In this document: positions 47,243 to 56,340 of the stretch, piece after piece
Position numbering within the stretch: position 1 is the stretch's first letter
How the letters are laid out: each line of letters starts with the position of its first letter
Assembly: GCF_016495725.1 (NCBI RefSeq)
Contig: NZ_CP054705.1
Span: forward strand, 3,844,001-3,908,000
DNA from: Salicibibacter cibarius
GTDB taxonomy: Bacteria > Bacillota > Bacilli > Bacillales > Marinococcaceae
Direction of reading: 5' to 3'
DNA length: 64,000 nucleotides
Program-made: the position numbers and the translations under genes
Notes under the pieces: model-generated
The model's database searches: none
What the model saw: the letters and a program-made list of their open reading frames with translations, nothing else
Told to the model about the DNA's origin: nothing

Positions 47243-47578
47243 ATGAGTGCCGAAAAGTCATCTGAACAACGTCACGGGATCAACTATGAACGGGTAGATA
47301 GAAGTTCATCTTTCAGGCAATTGATTTCGGAGAAAAAGAAGTTTATTATTCCTTGTTCCATTTTCTTTTTTCTCTTTTATTTTTCCTTGCCAACGCTCGC
47401 ATCTTACACGACGCTTCTAGACGGAGAAGCCATAGGCGTCATTACTTGGGCGTGGGTGCTTGCGTTTGCGCAATTTGTTATGACTTGGACGCTTTGCATT
47501 ATGTATACGCGCAAAGCTGCACGTTTTGACCGACTCGCCCAAGAAGTGTTGAATGAGGAAGGAGAGCAGCAAAAATGA
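47243..47578 (+). CDS. DUF485 membrane protein
   Basis: A 111-residue protein with two membrane helices (IPCSIFFFLFYFSLPTLASY and WAWVLAFAQFVMTWTLCIMY). DUF485 proteins accompany acetate/solute-sodium symporters. AAGGAGGG precedes the ATG at 47243; the longer frame upstream has no support. Its stop overlaps the symporter start by 4 bases. Confidence 0.88.
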   Translation: MSAEKSSEQRHGINYERVDRSSSFRQLISEKKKFIIPCSIFFFLFYFSLPTLASYTTLLDGEAIGVITWAWVLAFAQFVMTWTLCIMYTRKAARFDRLAQEVLNEEGEQQK

Positions 47579-49119
47579 ACTTAACCGTTATCACACTATT
47601 CCTTGTTTTTGTAATAACAACACTTGTGATTACTTATTTTGCGGCGAAACGAACGAGCACGGCCAGTGATTTTTACACGGCCGGCGGCGGGCTTACCGGC
47701 TGGCAAAATGGTTTGGCGATCGCGGGAGACTATTTATCCGCAGCTTCTTTTCTTGGGATCGCCGGGGCGATCGCGCTTGATGGGTATGATGGTTTTTATT
47801 ACAGCATTGGTTACCTTGTCGGGTTTCTCGTCGTACTCTTTATTGTTGCTGAGCCAATGAGAAATATTGGGAAGTACACAATCGCAGATATGGTCACGGC
47901 CCGCTTTGATTTGAAAAAAATACGCGGGATCGCTGCTTTGAGCACAATCACGATTGTTACGTTTTACATGATTGCCCAGCTTGTCGGTGCCGGAGCATTA
48001 ATCCAATTACTATTTGGCATTGATTACTGGTTGGCAGTCGTTATTGTCGGAGCTATGATGACAACATATGTGATGTTCGGAGGGATGACTGCCACCAGCT
48101 GGGTGCAAATCATTAAAGCCGTTTTGTTGATGTTCGGAATGATCGTCCTCTCCCTTTTAGTTCTTTTTTACTTTAATTTTAATCTTGTTGAACTGTTTTC
48201 ATCTGCCAGGGATGCTTCCCCGCATGGAGATGCGTATTTAAATCCGGGCGTTCAATCGGAACTGCCTTTGGACACGATATCTTTAATGCTTGCGCTTGTA
48301 TTGGGGACTGCCGGTTTGCCCCATATTTTGTTGAGATTCTTCACGGTTAAAGATGCAAAGACGGCACGGACGTCAGTCGTTGTAGCCACTTGGATTATCG
48401 GTTTTTTCTATCTCCTTACGGTATTTTTAGGCATGGGCGCGCTTTATTTCGTTGGACACAGTACTATTATTGAGACGAATCCAGCCGGGAATATGGCCGC
48501 TCCAATGCTCGCTGATGTACTTGGCGGAGATCTGCTCTTCTCATTTATTGCTGCAGTATCTTTCGCGACAATTCTAGCCGTTGTGGCAGGGCTTGTATTA
48601 TCAGGCGCTTCAGCTTTTGCCCATGATTTATATGGCCACATTATTAAAAAAGGACAGGCGACCCAAAGACAACAAGTGATCGCTGCCCGTTCCGCGACTT
48701 TCGGCGTAGCAGTGATGTCGATTATCCTAGCGCTTGCAGCGGAAAACTTAAATGTCGCTTTCCTCGTCGCTTTAGCGTTTGCTGTTGCTGCCAGCGCGAA
48801 TTTACCGGTGATTATTTTTACGATCTATTGGAAGCGATTTAATACAACCGGGGCAATAACGGGAATCTTGTCAGGTTTGATTACGGCGCTTGCGCTCGTG
48901 ATTGTCAGCCCGAGTGTTTTATCCCCGGACGGAGACGCGATTTTTGTCGGCACGCCGCTCTTTCCGCTTGAAAATCCGGCAATCATATCTGTTCCGGCCG
49001 GTTTCTTAGGCGCAATCATTGGTACCTACCTTGCTAAAGCGCCATTGGATAAAGAAAAATATCGAGAAGTTAAAATTAAAGCCAACACAGGGTATTCAGA
49101 TTCAGATGAAAAAGCGTAG
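47575..49119 (+). CDS. Sodium/solute symporter, ActP (acetate permease)-like
   Basis: A 514-residue SSS-family transporter with about 13 membrane segments. Typical features: TASDFYTAGGGLTGWQNGLA, AGDYLSAASFLGIAG, the helix-1/8 sodium-site region and GLPHILLRFFTVKDAKTART. DUF485 before it and acsA after it suggest that it imports acetate or another short-chain acid with Na+, as expected in a salt-loving host. Confidence 0.88.
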   Translation: MNLTVITLFLVFVITTLVITYFAAKRTSTASDFYTAGGGLTGWQNGLAIAGDYLSAASFLGIAGAIALDGYDGFYYSIGYLVGFLVVLFIVAEPMRNIGKYTIADMVTARFDLKKIRGIAALSTITIVTFYMIAQLVGAGALIQLLFGIDYWLAVVIVGAMMTTYVMFGGMTATSWVQIIKAVLLMFGMIVLSLLVLFYFNFNLVELFSSARDASPHGDAYLNPGVQSELPLDTISLMLALVLGTAGLPHILLRFFTVKDAKTARTSVVVATWIIGFFYLLTVFLGMGALYFVGHSTIIETNPAGNMAAPMLADVLGGDLLFSFIAAVSFATILAVVAGLVLSGASAFAHDLYGHIIKKGQATQRQQVIAARSATFGVAVMSIILALAAENLNVAFLVALAFAVAASANLPVIIFTIYWKRFNTTGAITGILSGLITALALVIVSPSVLSPDGDAIFVGTPLFPLENPAIISVPAGFLGAIIGTYLAKAPLDKEKYREVKIKANTGYSDSDEKA

Positions 49120-49147
49120 ATCCATTATCCAGAAAGGAAGATAAGTT

Positions 49148-50869
49148 ATGGAATTAAAAGCACTCTCCCCACAGGGTGAAGATTATAACCTCAAAAATTA
49201 TGAAGAAGCCGCACAACATTTTGATTGGTCAAAAGTGAAGGAAGCCTTTACATTCCATAAAACCGGGAACGTGAATATGGCATATGAAGCCATTGACCGT
49301 TTCGCGGAAGACGACGTTAAAAAAGATCAAGTCGCGCTCTATTATAGTGACGACACCCGGGATGAAACTTATACGTTTGCGGACATGAAGAAAATGTCAA
49401 ATAAAGCGGCGAACGTATTGAAAGACGAAGGCATTGAAAAAGGGGACCGCGTCTTCATATTCATGCCACGTTCACCGGAATTATATTTTGCCGCGCTTGG
49501 AGCCATCAAGCTGGGCGCGATTATCGGCCCTTTGTTTGAAGCGTTCATGGAGGGTGCCGTCAAGGATCGTTTGCAAAATAGTGAGGCCAAAGCGATCGTG
49601 ACAACCCCCGACCTTGTTGGACGTGTGCCGGTCTCTGATTTACCTGCGTTGGAAAAAGTTTTTATCCAAGGGGATCAAGTCACCGAAGAAGGGGCAACAA
49701 TTGACTTGAAAGCACGGATGGAACAGGCTTCGGAAACTCATGCCATCACATGGGTGGATCTTGAAGATGGATTAATTTTGCATTATACATCCGGTTCAAC
49801 CGGACAACCGAAAGGTGTTCTCCATGTACATGCGGCGATGCTGCAACAGTATCAAACGGGCAAATGGGTGCTCGACTTAAAAGACGATGACGTTTATTGG
49901 TGCACGGCCGATCCGGGCTGGGTCACCGGAACGTCGTATGGGATCTTCGCGCCTTGGTTAAACGGCGTCACCAATGTCGTTCGCGGCGGGCGGTTCAGCC
50001 CCGAAACGTGGTATTCGACGTTGGAAAAATACAAGGTGACGGTTTGGTACAGCGCGCCGACGGCGTTTCGGATGTTGGCGAGCGCGGGAGATGAAGTCGT
50101 CAAAAACTATGATCTTTCCAACTTACGGCATGTACTGAGCGTAGGTGAACCCTTAAATCCGGAAGTTGTGCGCTGGGGGCATGACGTCTACGGTTTGCGC
50201 ATTCATGATTCATGGTGGATGACCGAAACGGGCGCCATCATGGTCTCGAACTTCCCTACATTAACGGTGAAACCCGGTTCCATGGGCAAACCAATCCCAG
50301 GTGTTCAAGCCGCTATTTTGGATGACCAAGGGAATGAATTGCCGCCTAACCGAATGGGGAACCTTGCCTTACGCGAAGGTTGGCCATCGATGATGAGAAC
50401 CATTTGGAATAACGAGGAAAAATACAAGGGCTATTTTGAATTTCCTGGCTGGTACGTCTCCGGCGATTCCGCCTATAAAGACGAAGATGGATACTATTGG
50501 TTCCAAGGCCGGATCGATGATGTGATTTTAACAGCCGGTGAGCGTGTCGGTCCATTTGAAGTGGAGAGTAAGCTCGTGGAACATCCGGCGGTCGGTGAAG
50601 CCGGCGTGATTGGCAAGCCGGATCCGGTACGCGGTGAAATCATTAAAGCTTTCGTGGCGCTTCGGGAAGGATACGAGGAGACGGATGAACTGAAGGAAGA
50701 GATCCGATCATTCGTAAAAACCGGCTTGGCGGCCCACGCGGCACCCCGCGAAATGGATATCCAGGACAAATTGCCGAAGACCCGGAGCGGTAAGATCATG
50801 CGCCGCGTCCTCAAAGCATGGGAGCTTAACCTGCCAACCGGAGATTTATCAACGATGGATGAAAATTAA
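49148..50869 (+). CDS. acsA: Acetyl-CoA synthetase AcsA
   Basis: A 573-residue AMP-forming acyl-CoA ligase. Motifs: LHYTSGSTGQPKGVLHVHAA (~215-234, P-loop), WWMTETGAIM (~357), YVSGDSAYKDEDGYYWFQGR (~437) and the C-terminal TRSGKIMRRVLK with the catalytic, acetylatable Lys. The length matches Bacillus AcsA (572). It turns acetate into acetyl-CoA. The acuABC genes are absent here. Probably in one operon with the symporter. Confidence 0.93.
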   Translation: MELKALSPQGEDYNLKNYEEAAQHFDWSKVKEAFTFHKTGNVNMAYEAIDRFAEDDVKKDQVALYYSDDTRDETYTFADMKKMSNKAANVLKDEGIEKGDRVFIFMPRSPELYFAALGAIKLGAIIGPLFEAFMEGAVKDRLQNSEAKAIVTTPDLVGRVPVSDLPALEKVFIQGDQVTEEGATIDLKARMEQASETHAITWVDLEDGLILHYTSGSTGQPKGVLHVHAAMLQQYQTGKWVLDLKDDDVYWCTADPGWVTGTSYGIFAPWLNGVTNVVRGGRFSPETWYSTLEKYKVTVWYSAPTAFRMLASAGDEVVKNYDLSNLRHVLSVGEPLNPEVVRWGHDVYGLRIHDSWWMTETGAIMVSNFPTLTVKPGSMGKPIPGVQAAILDDQGNELPPNRMGNLALREGWPSMMRTIWNNEEKYKGYFEFPGWYVSGDSAYKDEDGYYWFQGRIDDVILTAGERVGPFEVESKLVEHPAVGEAGVIGKPDPVRGEIIKAFVALREGYEETDELKEEIRSFVKTGLAAHAAPREMDIQDKLPKTRSGKIMRRVLKAWELNLPTGDLSTMDEN

Positions 50870-50886
50870 TATACAGCAAAAAGTAA

Positions 50887-50929
50887 GTCCGCAGCATGGC
50901 ATGGAGAGCATAGCTGCGGACTCTTTTTG
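50887..50929 (+). terminator. Terminator of the acetate operon
   Basis: GTCCGCAGC / GCTGCGGAC 9-bp perfect stem, then TCTTTTTG, 18 bases after the acsA stop. Confidence 0.9.
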
Positions 50930-51047
50930 TTTTCAAGGCCGCAAGCCGATTATTTGAACACCTTCATCACTTTTCGTCTGATCTCCTAATTGACCGATTG
51001 GTCATCGGTGAATAGTTGCTGATAACTCACCCCTTCCCCTCTTTCTC

Positions 51048-51329
51048 TTACTTTGGGATAGGCTTTCGTTCTAATAAATGTTGCCCAAAGAAAAATAAAA
51101 TAAGGAATGGGGGTATAATAAAAAAGAAAGGATCATCCAATATCGCACCGATCGTCACAAAAAAGACAAAAAACATGAGCACATAAATGATTAGGAACAT
51201 TATGTTATAATATAGGATAGGCATATAAGCCATTCTTTTTCTTCTGTCCTTTTGATTCTTGACTAGCTTTATGCTGTCAACAAACTCTTCCCACATTTCT
51301 TTATACAGATGGATGAGCTTACTAAACAT
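51048..51329 (-). CDS. Small membrane protein, YKExWxE family
   Basis: A 93-residue protein: MFSKLIHLYKEMWEEFVDSI, then two membrane helices (MFLIIYVLMFFVFFVTIGAI and FFFIIPPFLILFFFGQH). Its N-terminus resembles those at 55939-56268 and 58484-58753 (LxxxYKExWxELxxxI), so it belongs to a local paralogous set tied to the LXG toxin. Function unknown; immunity or secretion accessory is inference. Confidence 0.65.
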   Translation of the reverse strand: MFSKLIHLYKEMWEEFVDSIKLVKNQKDRRKRMAYMPILYYNIMFLIIYVLMFFVFFVTIGAILDDPFFFIIPPFLILFFFGQHLLERKPIPK

Positions 51330-51468
51330 TCACGATTCTCCTTCTGACAAATCGCTTCACTCTGCTCGTGATTAAATATGATCCCACGTAATTAAATAAT
51401 GTGGCTACTCCCCACCGTCTCACGATGAGAAGTACCCACGCCTCTACGAATGACAAATGCATTGCCCA

Positions 51469-52143
51469 TTATTGAATCGCAAATCGATACTCGATGCCAC
51501 TTGCCTCTTCCGTTTCAATTCGAACATCATAAACACCTTCGATGGCTTGTATTTCCATGATACCGTCCATGTCGCCCGAAACCTCTTCGTTCCACACGAC
51601 TTCATTGTCGCCCCTGCGCTCAACGATGAGGTCAAATGTGCCTTCATCCACAGATGCCTCATAATAAACGGGAAGAAAATTGTTCGGATTCTGAGACGGA
51701 ATATCAATTTCCGGTATGTCGTCGAAGGATCCCCGTAACGTTCCAATCGATAATTCATATTCATCATTAGCGGTCATATTGCTCGAAGCATTAATCACGA
51801 CCGATCCCCCAGGAAGGCTGAATGCCAAGGCAAAAATAACCGTAATAAACGAAATGCTCATTAAACCTGCTGCGCCCACAAAACTTAACACAGTGCGCGC
51901 GTTCACACGAGACTGGGAATCGCCTGTCCATCCTTTGTAAAAAATAGAAAAAAGTAGATTAAAAAGCCGAACGATAAGCGGGAACAGAATCGCCCACCCT
52001 AAAGCGATCATCCAATGAATATCGCCTACAAAAATAAATGTTGCAAGTATCAATAAATAGAACACGAATACAGCCCAATAGATGACAGTGTACGCCACGT
52101 GATGAACCACGCGTTTGCCAAAAAACAGATCGAGAAACTTCAT
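51469..52143 (-). CDS. Membrane protein with C-terminal extracytoplasmic domain
   Basis: A 224-residue protein with about three membrane helices (VVHHVAYTVIYWAVFVFYLL, MIALGWAILFPLIVRLFNLL, VLSFVGAAGLMSISFITVIF). The last ~100 residues (SSNMTANDEYELSIGTLRGS to SGIEYRFAIQ) form a beta-rich, acidic domain likely outside the cell. Not recognised; it lies in the LXG toxin locus. Confidence 0.6.
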   Translation of the reverse strand: MKFLDLFFGKRVVHHVAYTVIYWAVFVFYLLILATFIFVGDIHWMIALGWAILFPLIVRLFNLLFSIFYKGWTGDSQSRVNARTVLSFVGAAGLMSISFITVIFALAFSLPGGSVVINASSNMTANDEYELSIGTLRGSFDDIPEIDIPSQNPNNFLPVYYEASVDEGTFDLIVERRGDNEVVWNEEVSGDMDGIMEIQAIEGVYDVRIETEEASGIEYRFAIQ

Positions 52144-52194
52144 TTTAAAATTGTCCTTTCAATATTCATTTTTCAACAGATTGCTCAACATTTT

Positions 52195-52420
52195 TTCATA
52201 GATAAAGAGCCTTCTTTTTTCTGCAAAAGCTGAGCCCTGACCTTTGGATGGTGAAGCAATCGAAATAGTGTAAATGCAGTTAATAAAAGCAACACCAAGC
52301 TTACCTAATAAAATAGGCGCCATCGGATTTAAATTAATCACTCCCTCAACTACACAATATTGTTCATGAACAGTGTTATTCTTGCCATTCTAGCTTTCAT
52401 CGTGAGTATTGCATTCGGTT
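52195..52420 (-). pseudogene. 3' part of a YKExWxE-family membrane protein gene
   Basis: The translation in shifted frames gives MKARMARITLFMNNIV, then INLNPMAPILL, then LVLLLLTAFTLFRLLHHPKV, which aligns with the 55939-56268 protein (MKLRTLRIKLIMNNIV, VNPSFLIP, ALCLLTGFSLLRLFHYPKA). In-frame stops and a frameshift show decay. The 5' part is at 55374-55480, beyond the IS21 element. Confidence 0.65.
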
Positions 52421-52561
52421 TGTACCACCCTTGCAATCTTTTTTACCACCAAGTGCGGAGATATTTACCACTTATTGCGGAAGCCTTTACCAATACACCA
52501 CCTCCTGTATACTTAATGGGCATGCCAAACGGCATGACATTAGGAATACAGGAGGTTTTTT

Positions 52562-54112
52562 ATGTTCCCATATCGACAGATGCTGGAATTACATGACGAG
52601 GAAAGGAGTTTACGAAGTATCGCAGCTATGACCCGCCGTTCAAGGCAAAAAGTAACGGAAGTCATACGCTTGGCGGAGAAAAGAGGGTTGAAGTGTCCGC
52701 TCGATGAGGAAATGACAGATGCTTGGATTGAAGATTTTCTATATCCAGAGAAAAAGTTAGAAGCTTCTGGACGGCAAATGATTGATTTTGATTATTTGCA
52801 TGAGGAGTTGGCCAAGCCCCATGTCACTTTGACATTGCTTCATGAGGAATATGTGAGGAAAGCCCGGGACCAAGCGAAGATTCCCTATGCCTATCGGACT
52901 TTTACGGAACACTACCACAATTTTGCCCAGAAGTATAAAGCGACCATGAGAATTAAGCGGAAACCAGGGGAATTGTTAGAAGTCGATTGGGCAGGTTCTA
53001 CCCTATTTATCATTGATCCCGATACCGGGGAAAAAGTGAAAGTCTATGTATTTGTGGCAGCTTTACCGTGTTCTCAGCTTTCCTATGTGGAGGGCTCTTT
53101 ATCCATGGATTTAGCTTCTTGGATTAAGCTTCATCAACACGCGTTTGAATACATGGGAGGCACCACCCAAATTATTGTGCCCGATAATTTAAGGACAGGG
53201 GTGACCAAGCATACCTCCAAAGAGCTGGTGTTAAACAAGACGTATGAAGAAATGGTCCGCCACTATCACTCCGTGGTCATGCCAGCACGCGTGCGTTCAC
53301 CCAAAGATAAGCCGAGTGTGGAAAGTTCGGTGAACACGGTGTCGACGTGGATTATCGCTGCGTTAAGGCATGTCCAATGTTTTACGTTGGAGGAAATGAA
53401 CCAAGAGATCCGAAAGAAGCTAGGGGAGTTTAACCACCGGCCCTTCACAAAAAAAGAAGGCTCTCGCTGGTCAGCGTTTATGGAAGAAGAGAAGTTCGCC
53501 CTTACTCCTCTTCCCGTTAAACCCTACGAGATGTCTGAGTGGCGAACCGCCAAGGTGCAGCCTGATTATCACATCTCTGTGAAAAGCATGTTCTACTCCG
53601 TTCCCTATGAATACATCGGAAAGCACGTCGATGTGAAAGTCTCAGATCATGTGATCGAAGTCTATTTCGATCACATGAGGATTGCCTCACATCAAACATT
53701 ATATGGGAAATACGGCCAACATTCTACTGTGAAAGATCATATGCCGGATAACCATAAGCATTACGTGGAACAAACGCCGCAAAATGCATTAGATTGGGCT
53801 ACAGATGTTGGGGAACATACGCTTTCCGTGGTGAAGTTCTTGTTGGAGAGCTACGGGGTTGAAAAACAAGCGCTGAAGTCTGTTTTTGCCTTAAAGAAAT
53901 TGGAACGCACCTACACGGTTTATGATATCGAACGTGCGTGTAAAATGGTCCACCAGATCACGAATCGGCCTACAGTAAAAAGTATTCAAACGCTCATCAA
54001 GAACAATAAAAAAGCAGACGCAGAGAAAGCTTTCACACAGAAGCAACAGAACGTCAAAAATAAGCATGCGTTTACACGTGGGGCTTCCTATTTTGGAGGG
54101 AAAAACAAATGA
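52562..54112 (+). CDS. istA: IS21-family transposase IstA
   Basis: A 516-residue transposase. N-terminal helix-turn-helix (LHDEERSLRSIAAMTRRSRQ), then a DDE core: LLEVDWAGSTLFIIDP (first Asp), TQIIVPDNLRTGVTKH (second Asp) and RVRSPKDKPSVESSVN (Glu). AGGAGG precedes the ATG. It overlaps istB by 4 bases. Intact. Confidence 0.93.
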   Translation: MFPYRQMLELHDEERSLRSIAAMTRRSRQKVTEVIRLAEKRGLKCPLDEEMTDAWIEDFLYPEKKLEASGRQMIDFDYLHEELAKPHVTLTLLHEEYVRKARDQAKIPYAYRTFTEHYHNFAQKYKATMRIKRKPGELLEVDWAGSTLFIIDPDTGEKVKVYVFVAALPCSQLSYVEGSLSMDLASWIKLHQHAFEYMGGTTQIIVPDNLRTGVTKHTSKELVLNKTYEEMVRHYHSVVMPARVRSPKDKPSVESSVNTVSTWIIAALRHVQCFTLEEMNQEIRKKLGEFNHRPFTKKEGSRWSAFMEEEKFALTPLPVKPYEMSEWRTAKVQPDYHISVKSMFYSVPYEYIGKHVDVKVSDHVIEVYFDHMRIASHQTLYGKYGQHSTVKDHMPDNHKHYVEQTPQNALDWATDVGEHTLSVVKFLLESYGVEKQALKSVFALKKLERTYTVYDIERACKMVHQITNRPTVKSIQTLIKNNKKADAEKAFTQKQQNVKNKHAFTRGASYFGGKNK

Positions 54113-54891
54113 ACCAGCAGAATATTGATAAACTAAAAACATTGAAACTATCAGGGATGGCAGAAGCCTATGAATCTCTTTTCACGAAGGCAGAAAATAA
54201 AGAGATGGATTTTGATACATTATTCGGCATCTTAATTGACCATGAAGAATCCCGCCGGAAAAGTAATAAACTCAACCGTCTTCTCAAACAGGCAGCGTTT
54301 CCTGAACCGGCTTCAATCGAAGAGATCATGTATTATGATGACCGGAAACTAGACAAAGATTTACTCCAGCGTTTAGCCAGCGGAAGCTATATTCTGGATG
54401 GGCGAAATATTATCTTTAAAGGCGTGTCTGGAGCCGGGAAATCGTGGATGGCCGCCGCATTTGGCGTACAGGCGTGCCGACAGTTCTTCAAAGTACATTA
54501 CACACGGCTTCCTGATCTATTAGAGGAATTTAAACTTGCAAAATATCAACAGGATGACAGCTATGTCAAACTCATGAGAAAGCTTCTAAAGGTAGATCTT
54601 CTTATTCTTGATGAATGGCTGCTTCACGCCTTAACCAATGAAGAAGCAGCTCTCCTTCTTGAAATCATAAACGCAAGACGTCAGGCAAAACAATCCAACA
54701 TCTTTTGTTCTCAATTTGATATTGATGGATGGTACGAGAAACTGGGAGATGGCACCTTGGCAGAAGCCATTCTCGACCGAATTATTCATGATTCCTATGA
54801 TATTTTCATTGACGGAAAAGTGTCGATGCGCGAACGTCTTGGTGTGCAAAAACAAACGGCAAACGATAAAGAGAACAACAATTTTTTATAA
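54109..54891 (+). CDS. istB: IS21 helper ATPase IstB
   Basis: A 260-residue AAA+ ATPase. Walker A GVSGAGKSWMA (~105-115) and Walker B LLILDEW (~163-169), with the usual KLSGMAEAYESLFTKAENKE start. It guides IstA to target DNA. Intact. Confidence 0.93.
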   Translation: MNQQNIDKLKTLKLSGMAEAYESLFTKAENKEMDFDTLFGILIDHEESRRKSNKLNRLLKQAAFPEPASIEEIMYYDDRKLDKDLLQRLASGSYILDGRNIIFKGVSGAGKSWMAAAFGVQACRQFFKVHYTRLPDLLEEFKLAKYQQDDSYVKLMRKLLKVDLLILDEWLLHALTNEEAALLLEIINARRQAKQSNIFCSQFDIDGWYEKLGDGTLAEAILDRIIHDSYDIFIDGKVSMRERLGVQKQTANDKENNNFL

Positions 54892-54919
54892 AAAACCTAG
54901 AAATGAAAGGGTGTTTAAA

Positions 54920-55237
54920 ATGAGGGAATACATGACACTCGCGGAGACTCTCGATCTCCTACACAATTATGAGATTGACTGCGATGAATTAGATGTTAGA
55001 AAATGGATCGCTGAAGGTGAAATCGAAGCAACAGAAAATGGAGAAGATTTCAATATTACAGAGCCAGCAGTATTATCGTTTTTGGTCGATTTAAGTCGTG
55101 TTGGAACACCCTATGAAAAAGGAATTAGTGATAAAACCAAAATCGTAAGACTCGAGGAAAAAGTGGAAGAGTTACAAAAAAAGATTGATAAGCTGAAATG
55201 TGAGCTTGACTTTGAATTAGGGAGACTCCCATTTTAA
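54920..55237 (+). CDS. IS21 third gene: MerR-like/coiled-coil protein
   Basis: A 105-residue protein inside the IS21 element. It begins MREYMTLAETLDLLHNYEID, with a short helix-turn-helix-like part (DVRKWIAEGEIEATENGEDF), and ends in a coiled coil (RLEEKVEELQKKIDKLKCEL). GAAAGGGTG precedes the ATG. A passenger or regulator of the IS; function unknown. Confidence 0.65.
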   Translation: MREYMTLAETLDLLHNYEIDCDELDVRKWIAEGEIEATENGEDFNITEPAVLSFLVDLSRVGTPYEKGISDKTKIVRLEEKVEELQKKIDKLKCELDFELGRLPF

Positions 55238-55243
55238 TGGCTA

Positions 55244-55277
55244 AAGATATTCCCCGCCCATGGGCGGGGAATATCTT
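55244..55277. terminator. 34-bp perfect palindrome at the IS21 3' end
   Basis: Seventeen bases (AAGATATTCCCCGCCCA) followed directly by their exact reverse complement, 7 bases after the third gene. A hairpin with essentially no loop; it should act as a terminator for both directions and may block read-through from outside the IS. Confidence 0.8.
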
Positions 55278-55373
55278 ATTTCAAGCCGTTCTTTTCATCT
55301 GTGGTAAAGGGATCCGCATTGAGTGGTACATTTTCCTGCAAAAGGTGGTAAAAAAGACCGCACAAGTGGTAAG

Positions 55374-55480
55374 AATTGTCCGCCGTACTCATTCATCGGG
55401 GTTGTCGTTTGAAATACTACTTTTATATCTCCCCAAAGTTATTTCCATATATCATCATACATATGATACAAGGTTTTCAC
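55374..55480 (-). pseudogene. 5' part of a YKExWxE-family membrane protein gene
   Basis: From GTG at 55480 (overlapping the DUF4176 stop as GTGA) the translation reads MKTLYHMYDDIWK, stop, LWGDIKVVFQTTTPMN, which aligns with the start of the 55939-56268 protein (MKTLLHMYTGIWKELREDIG). It then runs into the IS21 end. The 3' part is at 52195-52420. Confidence 0.65.
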
Positions 55481-55788
55481 GTTTTAGGATCTTCCTCCTC
55501 GGTTAAAATATTTCTTAATTCTAGCTCTCCTTCGGTCTCCAATCCTTTAAATATCACTCTCGTTATTTGGTCATGATTAAAAAAAACATTTGTATCGTTT
55601 GAGATATGCCCTTGGGGATATGGGCAGGCAACGTAATCCCACTTGTTGTCCTGGTCGATATTCCTTTGTTTTCTGCCATAAATCATGATTGCTTGTTTTA
55701 CAAAATTCACTTCTACAACGGTCCCAATCGGCAACAACGTTTTACTTTTTGGAAGTTGTAAACTATTAATATGATCTTCCTGATTCAT
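55477..55788 (-). CDS. DUF4176 family protein
   Basis: A 103-residue protein of the DUF4176 family often found with type VII secretion LXG toxins: LPIGTVVEVNFVKQAIMIYG, WDYVACPYPQGHI and FNHDQITRVIFKGLETEGE. It is probably a cytoplasmic accessory. A remnant of a second copy lies at 56341-56498. Confidence 0.78.
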   Translation of the reverse strand: MNQEDHINSLQLPKSKTLLPIGTVVEVNFVKQAIMIYGRKQRNIDQDNKWDYVACPYPQGHISNDTNVFFNHDQITRVIFKGLETEGELELRNILTEEEDPKT

Positions 55789-55794
55789 TATCTG

Positions 55795-55872
55795 ATCACC
55801 TTAATCAAATTGATTTTAAGTTTAAAGTCTGCATGTTTGGTTAAGCTTATTTCAAACCCATAATCACCAAAC
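55795..55872 (-). pseudogene. Orphan remnant of an LXG toxin C-terminus
   Basis: The minus strand encodes FGDYGFEISLTKHADFKLK, then TTTGATTAAGGTGATC, matching the end of the LXG gene (FGDGGFELSLSKILGFKFG, then TTTGATTAAGGTAATC). A frameshift has hit the last codons. It stands directly before the DUF4176 gene, exactly as the intact toxin once did. Confidence 0.6.
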
Positions 55873-55938
55873 TATGTTTCAATGCCAAAACTTCATTTAC
55901 ACGATATACTCAAATCACTCTATGACATAGCTAATACT

Positions 55939-56268
55939 TTATATTCTATTTTTTTCCTCAATGCTTTCCAGAACTTCTGTTCGAGCCTTAGGATAGTGAA
56001 ACAACCGTAAAAGTGAAAAACCTGTTAATAAACATAAAGCAATACCAACAGGTATTAAAAAACTCGGATTTACATGGATAATCGATCGAACGATAAAGTA
56101 TACAACACTTAAACCAAAAAGCGTAAAAGCCATTAAATATACAATGTTATTCATGATCAGTTTAATCCTTAGGGTTCTTAGTTTCATTGATGTTGTATTT
56201 ATTAACACGCCAATATCTTCTCGAAGCTCCTTCCAAATTCCAGTATACATATGAAGTAATGTTTTCAC
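55939..56268 (-). CDS. Small membrane protein, YKExWxE family
   Basis: A 109-residue protein: MKTLLHMYTGIWKELREDIG, then two membrane helices (VYLMAFTLFGLSVVYFIVR and FLIPVGIALCLLTGFSLLRL) and a charged tail. Paralogous to 51048-51329, 58484-58753 and the split pseudogene. Lies between the toxin and the DUF4176 gene. Confidence 0.7.
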   Translation of the reverse strand: MKTLLHMYTGIWKELREDIGVLINTTSMKLRTLRIKLIMNNIVYLMAFTLFGLSVVYFIVRSIIHVNPSFLIPVGIALCLLTGFSLLRLFHYPKARTEVLESIEEKNRI

Positions 56269-56340
56269 GTCTTGATACCCCTCTTCATTTATATTTAATA
56301 AACTCTTAACCTCAACTCCCCTTTCTTCTCTTTTGAAATT

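Larger units (their letters stand above)
52421..55373 (+). mobile_element. IS21-family insertion sequence
   Basis: About 2.95 kb with istA, istB and a third gene. The ends share TACCAC and TCTTTTTTACCACC at matching spacing, and TACCAC-containing subrepeats continue inward at both ends (left 52423-52493, right 55301-55371), as in IS21 relatives. No clear target duplication was seen, so the ends are approximate by a few bases. Confidence 0.8.
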
